Below, piece by piece: positions 1 through 4,334 of a stretch of 6,537 bases of DNA. The stretch lies in the NCBI GenBank assembly GCA_021604825.1, contig BQJS01000235.1:1-6537 (forward strand), in the 5' to 3' direction. Positions within the stretch are counted from its first letter, which is position 1, and every line of letters starts with the position of its first letter. The translations under genes were made by a program, and so were the position numbers. Origin of the DNA: Phycisphaerae bacterium (GTDB lineage: Bacteria > Planctomycetota > Phycisphaerae > UBA1845). The notes under the pieces were generated by a model, which did not search any database, was not told the origin of the DNA, and saw only the letters and a list, made by a program, of their open reading frames with translations.

Positions 1-213
1 GTCATTCGGCACCCGGCATTTCAGAAGGGCGAATACGATACGCACTTTTTGGATACGTTCGACTTTCAGGAAAACGAAGAAATCCCCGACGAGGTGTTGG
101 TCGCGGCTGCGATGCTGGCCCGGGATAAGAAAGCTGCGTCACTCGGTAGTCAGTCGGCTGTAGCATCTACGGCGTCACCTTGGCATGATGCCGGGCGTTG
201 GCGAAGCGTGTAA
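1..213 (+). CDS. Biotin carboxylase subunit of an acyl-CoA carboxylase (C-terminal end only)
   Basis: The frame is open from base 1 and ends at TAA 211-213, giving the last 70 residues of a protein that starts outside the window. The opening HPAFQKGEYDTHFLD matches the conserved tail of the biotin carboxylase C-terminal domain (HP.F..G...T.F), the ATP-dependent module that carboxylates biotin in acetyl-, propionyl- and methylcrotonyl-CoA carboxylases. The ATP-grasp core is not visible. After this tail comes a low-complexity Ala/Ser linker and SPWHDAGRWR, which recalls the SPW...GWR segment that in one-piece alpha subunits leads into the biotinyl half. Here the frame stops instead, and a separate gene supplies the biotin-carrier domain. 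The HMG-CoA lyase two genes on makes methylcrotonyl-CoA carboxylase (leucine breakdown) the likeliest enzyme, but the substrate cannot be read from this fragment. Confidence 0.8.
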   Translation, partial: VIRHPAFQKGEYDTHFLDTFDFQENEEIPDEVLVAAAMLARDKKAASLGSQSAVASTASPWHDAGRWRSV

Positions 214-242
214 CCGACGGCTTAAAGGAACGACCAATCACC

Positions 243-770
243 ATGGCCCGCAAGACGATGCTTCAACACGTAAGTCGCCCAGAACCCATCAGCGTTTCTG
301 CGGAAACGATTGGCGATCGATCGTCCAATGAGTTTCGCGTCACCGTGGGCGAGCGCACGCACGAAGCTGAGATCGAGCTTTCGCCCGACGGTTCTGGATG
401 GATGCGGTTGGGCGGAAAGGTCGATCGTTTCTTTGGAAGTCGGCGCGGCGACGATGTGCAGGTTTGGTATGGTGGCCGCGTTTATGAGTTCAAGATTGTC
501 GATGCCAATCAATCAACAGGTGCGGCGAAACGAGGAACGCTTCTGCCGGAATTAACCGCGCCGATGCCCGGAACGATTCTCCGCATTCTTGTCTCCGATG
601 GCGATGTGTTGGTGCCGCATCAACCGCTGATCATCATGGAATCGATGAAGATGGAGATGACGATTGCTGCGCCGGCGGCTGGTCGGGTGAAGGAAGTGAC
701 CTGCGCCGAGGGCGAACTTGTCGAGATGGGGGCGCTGTTGGTCCGACTGGAGGAAGCCGGCGATGAGTGA
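243..770 (+). CDS. Biotin carboxyl carrier protein / biotinyl part of acyl-CoA carboxylase alpha subunit
   Basis: This 175-aa protein (from ATG 243) carries the swinging biotin arm that shuttles CO2 from biotin carboxylase to the carboxyltransferase. The C-terminal ~70 residues are a biotinyl domain: APMPG at residues 106-110 and ESMKME with the predicted biotinylated Lys136. Residues ~25-90, with repeated short beta-like stretches (FRVTVGERTHEAEIE, VWYGGRVYEFKI), resemble the linker domain found between biotin carboxylase and biotinyl modules in methylcrotonyl/propionyl-CoA carboxylase alpha subunits. I chose ATG 243 because AAAGGAA lies 12 bases upstream; a TTG at 198 would overlap the previous gene, and ATG 258 is also possible. 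The gene lies 29 bases after the biotin carboxylase stop and overlaps the HMG-CoA lyase start by 8 bases, so the three are surely one operon. It is either a natural split subunit or the product of a frameshift. Confidence 0.88.
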   Translation: MARKTMLQHVSRPEPISVSAETIGDRSSNEFRVTVGERTHEAEIELSPDGSGWMRLGGKVDRFFGSRRGDDVQVWYGGRVYEFKIVDANQSTGAAKRGTLLPELTAPMPGTILRILVSDGDVLVPHQPLIIMESMKMEMTIAAPAAGRVKEVTCAEGELVEMGALLVRLEEAGDE

Positions 771-1677
771 GTCGCTTCCGAAGAAAGTTCGCATCGTCGA
801 GGTTGGCCCGCGCGACGGATTGCAGAACGAAGCGCAGGCGATCGATACCGATCAGAAGGTTGCGTTCATTCAAAAGCTTGTCGATGCTGGTCATTGCGAC
901 ATCGAAGTTACTTCGTTCGTTCATCCCAAAGCCGTTCCGCAACTCGCCGACGCTGCCGACGTGATAGCGCAGCTTCCGAACTTTGACCAAGGACGCTACA
1001 GCGCGCTCGTGCCCAACGATCGCGGTCTTGATCGGGCGATCGAAAGCGGCATCAAACGCATCGCCGTATTCACCGCCGCATCCGAAACGTTCTGCCAGAA
1101 AAACATCGGTATGAGCCGAAACGAATCCCTCGCTTTGTTTGACAAGATTTGCACACGGGCGATGGGCGCGGGGCTTTCGATTCGCGGGTACGTATCGACC
1201 TGTTTCGTCTGCCCGTACGAAGGCGAGATTGGCGAGGCGGTCGTTTCGGAGACGACACGAGCGCTGCTCGATATGGGCGTGGATGAAGTTTCGGTGAGCG
1301 ATACGATTGGTGCCGCGTCTCCGAGGGATGTGGAGCGGGTGTTGTTGCACGTTTTTGAAACCTCCCCGCGGGAGGCAATCGCGCTGCATTTTCACGATAC
1401 GTTTGGCACGGCCCTCGCCAACGTCTGTGAGGGTTTGCGGCTGGGCGTGACGACGTTTGACGCCTCATCCGGTGGGCTTGGCGGGTGTCCGTTTGCGCCC
1501 GGAGCGACCGGGAATCTTGCCACCGAGGACTTGGTTTATCTGCTCGATCGGATGGGCATCGAGTCGGGGATCGATCTGAATCGGCAGGCTGAGGCGTCGC
1601 GTTACATTTCCGGTGTGTTGGGGCGAAAGCTGCCGAGTCGGCAACTCCAACGGTTGGACGCAGCGTGCGGGAATTGA
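763..1677 (+). CDS. mvaB: Hydroxymethylglutaryl-CoA lyase
   Basis: This 304-aa TIM-barrel enzyme cleaves 3-hydroxy-3-methylglutaryl-CoA to acetyl-CoA and acetoacetate, the last step of leucine catabolism. The length is normal for the family. By alignment from memory with the human enzyme (constant offset of 24), the key residues are all present: Arg17-Asp18 in VGPRDGLQNE, Glu48, His209 and His211 in LHFHDTFG, and the signature loop GGLGGCPFAPGATGN with catalytic Cys242 and metal-ligand Asn251. SVSDTIGAASP at 177-187 is the other family block. ATG 763 is preferred over the longer frame from 718 because GGAGGA lies 8 bases upstream and the protein then begins just before the conserved KVRIVEVGPRDG. 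Its first 8 bases overlap the carrier gene (ATGAGTGA), which suggests translational coupling. Homocitrate synthase-like relatives are less likely given the Cys loop. Confidence 0.95.
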   Translation: MSESLPKKVRIVEVGPRDGLQNEAQAIDTDQKVAFIQKLVDAGHCDIEVTSFVHPKAVPQLADAADVIAQLPNFDQGRYSALVPNDRGLDRAIESGIKRIAVFTAASETFCQKNIGMSRNESLALFDKICTRAMGAGLSIRGYVSTCFVCPYEGEIGEAVVSETTRALLDMGVDEVSVSDTIGAASPRDVERVLLHVFETSPREAIALHFHDTFGTALANVCEGLRLGVTTFDASSGGLGGCPFAPGATGNLATEDLVYLLDRMGIESGIDLNRQAEASRYISGVLGRKLPSRQLQRLDAACGN

Positions 1678-1737
1678 TGTATGCAGACGTGCCTTTTCTC
1701 CCGAGTTTGATACAGTCTTAATGTCGATCGACTCTAT

Positions 1738-1766
1738 GGTGCCCCGCCCTTCTAGGGTGGGGCACC
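1738..1766 (+). repeat. Strong inverted-repeat hairpin between HMG-CoA lyase gene and ribBA
   Basis: GGTGCCCCGCCCT (1738-1750) pairs with AGGGTGGGGCACC (1754-1766) over 13 bp, with a single G-U pair and a three-base TCT loop. It lies 60 bases after the lyase stop and 44 bases before ribBA. There is no T-run on either side that would make a standard intrinsic terminator on the + strand. It could be a dispersed palindromic repeat, an mRNA 3'-end stabiliser, or a leader structure. It does not look like an FMN riboswitch: the multi-stem RFN core is absent. No convincing promoter was seen in this 133-base spacer. Confidence 0.7.
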
Positions 1767-1810
1767 CAATATGACGCTTGTCGTTGAACGTTCGGGAATG
1801 GAAAGTTTTT

Positions 1811-3055
1811 ATGAGCAACACGTGCAGCAATATCGAACAAGCGTTTGAAGATCTTCGTGCGGGTAAGATGGTCATCCTGGTCGATGATGAGGATCGCGAA
1901 AATGAAGGCGACCTTGTCATGGCGGCTGAGATGGTCACGCCTGATGCGGTCAACTTCATGCTGAAGGAAGCCCGCGGTGTATTGTGCATTTCGATGACGC
2001 GCGAACGCTGCGAAGCACTCAACTTGCACAAGCAAACGTCGGAGAACACGACGCGTTTCGGCACGGCGTTCACCGTGACGGTTGATGCCCACTCGCGTTT
2101 TGGCGTGACGACGGGCGTGTCGGCGTCGGATCGATGTAAGACGATCGAAGTGGCCTGCGCCGAAGACACGCGTCCAAGCGACTTGGCAAGGCCCGGTCAT
2201 GTTAATCCGTTGATGGCGTCTGATGGCGGTGTGTTGGTGCGCTCGGGACAAACCGAGGGCGCGGTCGATCTGTGCAAGCTCGCCGGATTGAAACCGATGG
2301 GCGTGCTGATCGAAATCATGAACGACGACGGCACGATGGCCCGTCGCCCGTCGCTGGAAGTTTTTGCGAAGAAGCACGGCCTCAACATCTACTCCGTCGC
2401 GCAAATCATAGAGTATCGCCAACAGCGTGAACAATTCGTACAACGAGGCGAAGTCATCAAACTGCCGACCAAGCACGGTGAATTCACGTTGATCGAATAC
2501 TCTTCACCGGTGGATCGTGAACCACACTTGGCGCTTTGCTGCGGTGGTATCGGTCCGGCCAGCGATGGCGGTGCGTCGGTTCCACACGAGGAGCCGGTGT
2601 TGGTTCGAGTGGAATCGGAGTGTATGACTGGCCACGTGTTTGGAAGTCAGCGCTGTGATTGTGGCAGCCAATTGAACCACGCGATGGAGTTGATTCAGAA
2701 AGAGGGCAAGGGCGTGTTGATCTATTTGCGGCAGGAGGGTCGCAGCATCGGACTGCACAACAAGCTTCGGGCATACAGTCTTCAGGACGGCGGGCTGGAT
2801 ACGGTGGAAGCCAACGAGAAACTCGGCTTGCCTGCCGATCGACGCGATTACGGCGTCGGGGCGCAGATTTGTCGCGACCTTGGTTTGCAGCGTTTGCGCA
2901 TTTTGACCAACAACCCCAAGAAGGTGAATCGGTTGGAGGTTTACGGAATCGAGATCGTCGAGCAACTGCCCATCGAGATTCCGCCAAATGCCCACAACAA
3001 GGGTTATCTTTCAACCAAGAAGCAGAAGATGGGACACACGCTTGACCAGGTTTGA
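1811..3055 (+). CDS. ribBA: Bifunctional 3,4-dihydroxy-2-butanone 4-phosphate synthase / GTP cyclohydrolase II
   Basis: This 414-aa cytosolic fusion catalyses both entry reactions of riboflavin synthesis. The N-terminal RibB domain (about residues 5-205) makes DHBP from ribulose 5-phosphate and contains DDEDRENEGD (25-34), TTGVSASDR (100-108), RPGHV with His130, and EIMNDDGTMAR with Glu168. The C-terminal RibA domain (about 215-412) opens the GTP imidazole ring and contains zinc ligands Cys271, Cys282 and Cys284 (RCDC), RQEGRSIGL (307-315), Tyr322, Asp343/Arg345 and TNNPKK (366-371), all matching E. coli RibA. One oddity is Gln147 in SGQTEG, where E. coli RibB has His153. ATG 1811 is chosen because GGAAAG ends 5 bases upstream and the RibB domain starts at once; the frame could extend back to TTG 1778. 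It is separated from the catabolic operon by the hairpin spacer and followed by a new promoter. Confidence 0.95.
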   Translation: MSNTCSNIEQAFEDLRAGKMVILVDDEDRENEGDLVMAAEMVTPDAVNFMLKEARGVLCISMTRERCEALNLHKQTSENTTRFGTAFTVTVDAHSRFGVTTGVSASDRCKTIEVACAEDTRPSDLARPGHVNPLMASDGGVLVRSGQTEGAVDLCKLAGLKPMGVLIEIMNDDGTMARRPSLEVFAKKHGLNIYSVAQIIEYRQQREQFVQRGEVIKLPTKHGEFTLIEYSSPVDREPHLALCCGGIGPASDGGASVPHEEPVLVRVESECMTGHVFGSQRCDCGSQLNHAMELIQKEGKGVLIYLRQEGRSIGLHNKLRAYSLQDGGLDTVEANEKLGLPADRRDYGVGAQICRDLGLQRLRILTNNPKKVNRLEVYGIEIVEQLPIEIPPNAHNKGYLSTKKQKMGHTLDQV

Positions 3056-3079
3056 GCGAACGTGGGGGTGTCGATGTTC

Positions 3080-3108
3080 TTGACACTTTGGCCATCTTCC
3101 AATATCAA
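3080..3108 (+). promoter_or_regulatory. Sigma70-like promoter for the exported peptide gene
   Basis: TTGACA (3080-3085, 6/6) is followed after exactly 17 bases by TATCAA (3103-3108, 4/6), with transcription expected to start near 3115. It lies 25 bases past the ribBA stop, leaving a leader of roughly 87 bases before the ATG at 3202. A short inverted repeat, GTGTC (3068-3072) and GACAC (3082-3086), overlaps the -35 box and could be an operator half-site pair. A second small one, ATTGA/TCAAT (3159-3163 and 3168-3172), sits in the leader. I see no match to the Fur or Zur operator consensus sequences I know. Confidence 0.5.
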
Positions 3109-3201
3109 TTTCAGCCAACGGGAGGATGAATTCGGACGGTTCGCTATTGATCGAATTCATTGAGTGTTCAATCAGTCAACCAACTCAACGGGGGTGTTTC
3201 C

Positions 3202-3381
3202 ATGTTTCGAAGTCGTCGCGCACGCGTCTGTGCTTTTCTTGTTCTGACCATGACGGTATTTGCACTTCCCAAGCTCTTATTGGCCCACCCCGGCCACAAC
3301 GCCCTGACTGGCTTGGTGGCTGACGCACTGCTGTTGTCGACTGGTGGCTGCGATGATTCAGCCAACACCGAAGTCGAGTAA
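3202..3381 (+). CDS. Small secreted peptide with predicted N-terminal HPGH, function unknown
   Basis: I do not recognise this 59-aa protein. Residues 1-28 form a clear Sec signal peptide: MFRSRRARVC is basic, residues 11-27 are hydrophobic, and LLA ends at 28. Cleavage there would release about 31 residues starting His-Pro-Gly-His, with one Cys (Cys50) and an acidic tail (DDSANTEVE). The start of the mature part, AHPGHNALTGLVADALL, faintly recalls the first residues of HupE/UreJ-type metal transporters, but it is far too short to be one. ATG 3202 follows GGGGG with a 7-base gap; an upstream TTG at 3160 lacks a ribosome-binding site. It is the first gene after the promoter at 3080, and the next exported protein follows 69 bases on, so the two are probably co-transcribed. 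His at the mature N-terminus suggests metal binding, which is inference only. Confidence 0.6.
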   Translation: MFRSRRARVCAFLVLTMTVFALPKLLLAHPGHNALTGLVADALLLSTGGCDDSANTEVE

Positions 3382-3426
3382 GTCGTTAGACAATTCTCTG
3401 ACATTTGTGATCGTTGAGACTAAGCG

Positions 3427-3444
3427 GCGCGAATCGCGCGGAGG
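3427..3444 (+). promoter_or_regulatory. Ribosome-binding site with adjacent small hairpin, deciding a GTG start
   Basis: GGAGG at 3440-3444 lies 6 bases before the GTG at 3451 and fixes that start. Directly before it, GCGCG (3427-3431) and CGCGC (3435-3439) can form a 5-bp stem with loop AAT that ends at the edge of the Shine-Dalgarno sequence, so it could modulate initiation. Confidence 0.45.
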
Positions 3445-3450
3445 CTTGCT

Positions 3451-4092
3451 GTGCATCGAAAGAATCTGAAATACTGCTGGGCAATTGTGTTGGCCGGTTT
3501 GCTGATCTGCGGCGCGCGTGTTGATGCGTCGGAGATCGATTTTGAAGTCGGACTCAGCGACACAGAGGTGCCCGTTTTGACGATGATCCGTCCATCGGAA
3601 GTGGATGAGCCGTACGTTCTTGCGCGGATTGCTTCGGGCGAATTCGAAGGCCATTACATGAACATCGAACCCGGTTGGGATGGGCTAGCCGTCGATCGTC
3701 CGAACTCGAATGTCAACGCCCTCGGCGACATGGCCGAGGTCGCCCTGGAACGGATCAGCTTTGACGCGGCGTTTACGCTTTACGACATTGATGGCAATGA
3801 AATTCTCATGTCTGATGGTGATACGCGGGTCTTTGTCGGCGATCCCGAAACCGAAGAGTTTGTCTGGCACGAGCATCTGCTGTTTGGCGTCGACCCGGGG
3901 TCCGATCCATCGCAGACCTATTCGGCGACGTTTCGCTTCGTCGATTCCAATGGCGTGTACGGGGCATCCGAAGACTTTACACTGGTCTTTCAGCCGCTGG
4001 AACCGCAGTCGTGCGGAGGGGGTGGCTGTGGTGCGATCGGAATGACCGGGTTGATCATGTCGCTGGTCGGTCTGACCCGATTTCGCCGCTAG
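3451..4092 (+). CDS. Exported protein with HEH motif and C-terminal sorting-like tail, function unknown
   Basis: This 213-aa protein starts at GTG 3451 behind a good GGAGG. Residues 1-26 are a signal peptide (basic MHRKNLK, hydrophobic core, VDA cleavage site). The body (27-187) is acidic and rich in short alternating beta-like stretches, suggesting a beta-sandwich. Residues 138-180 read as VWHEHLLFGVDPG, then YSATFRFVDSNG, then SEDFTLVF. That order (HxH, then a G.Y-type strand, then a closing F.L.F strand) resembles surface-anchored proteins linked to metal uptake in other bacteria, a weak analogy. The tail is Cys188, four Gly, Cys193, a hydrophobic stretch (194-208), then RFRR, which fits the general plan of CTERM sorting signals but is not a PEP-CTERM. 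It pairs with the small secreted peptide upstream and is followed by a strong terminator. Function is not assignable from sequence alone. Confidence 0.8.
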   Translation: MHRKNLKYCWAIVLAGLLICGARVDASEIDFEVGLSDTEVPVLTMIRPSEVDEPYVLARIASGEFEGHYMNIEPGWDGLAVDRPNSNVNALGDMAEVALERISFDAAFTLYDIDGNEILMSDGDTRVFVGDPETEEFVWHEHLLFGVDPGSDPSQTYSATFRFVDSNGVYGASEDFTLVFQPLEPQSCGGGGCGAIGMTGLIMSLVGLTRFRR

Positions 4093-4160
4093 TTGACAGG
4101 CGTCTCAAGCGGTTGCGAAACGTCCCATATTCGTAGCCAGAATCTCAAAGCATAACCCAT

Positions 4161-4208
4161 GAATCGCGTCCCGTGAGGCCCGCCTTACCGGACGCGATTC
4201 TTGTTTTT
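4161..4208 (+). terminator. Strong rho-independent terminator
   Basis: GAATCGCGTCC (4161-4171) pairs perfectly with GGACGCGATTC (4190-4200). Inside, after one C-C mismatch, GTGAGG (4173-4178) pairs with CCTTAC (4183-4188, one G-U) around a CCCG tetraloop. The T-rich tract TTGTTTTT (4201-4208) follows at once. It closes the transcription unit of the two exported proteins, 68 bases after the stop of the second. Confidence 0.88.
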
Positions 4209-4334
4209 ACGCGCTCGCGTAGATCCCAAGCTGTGCTCATTCGGCGTCGATGCACTATTAACGCCAGCGCGAGCGGTTTCGCTCTAGGGCGGGTTCGCGC
4301 GCTTTTGCATTTGACGTATGGAGTTTTATTTCAA
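4209..4334. other. Leader region upstream of the GGDEF/HD-GYP gene
   Basis: This stretch lies between the terminator and the preferred GTG start. It can fold: GCGCGA (4267-4272) faces TCGCGC (4295-4300), with an inner GAGCG/CGCTC stem (4271-4275 and 4280-4284) that competes with it. TATTAA at 4256-4261 could be a -10 box, but no good -35 sits at the right distance. The reading frame of the downstream gene stays open through here, so an earlier non-ATG start cannot be excluded. No match to the c-di-GMP riboswitch core was seen. Confidence 0.3.

Noticed and set aside
634..1395. Long minus-strand open frame (253 aa) opposite the HMG-CoA lyase gene
   Set aside because: It is the antisense shadow of a well-conserved gene, has Arg/His-rich low-information content, no ribosome-binding site and no recognisable motif.
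1678..1810. FMN riboswitch before ribBA
   Set aside because: The conserved multi-stem RFN core sequences are absent; only one simple hairpin is present in 133 bases.
1718..2476. Minus-strand open frame of 252 aa opposite ribBA
   Set aside because: The + strand carries textbook RibB motifs throughout; the antisense product shows no domain.
3126..3323. Alternative 65-aa frame beginning ATG 3126 directly after GGGAGG
   Set aside because: The Shine-Dalgarno-like bases touch the ATG with no spacing, the product has no signal peptide or domain, and it overlaps the better-supported peptide gene at 3202.
4093..4131. TTGACA right after the stop of the exported protein gene, as a possible third promoter
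   Set aside because: No -10 hexamer lies 16-19 bases downstream (CATATT is 27 away), and the strong terminator follows within 70 bases.
4209..4334. c-di-GMP riboswitch before the GGDEF/HD-GYP gene
   Set aside because: The leader can fold, but none of the conserved GEMM core sequence was found.
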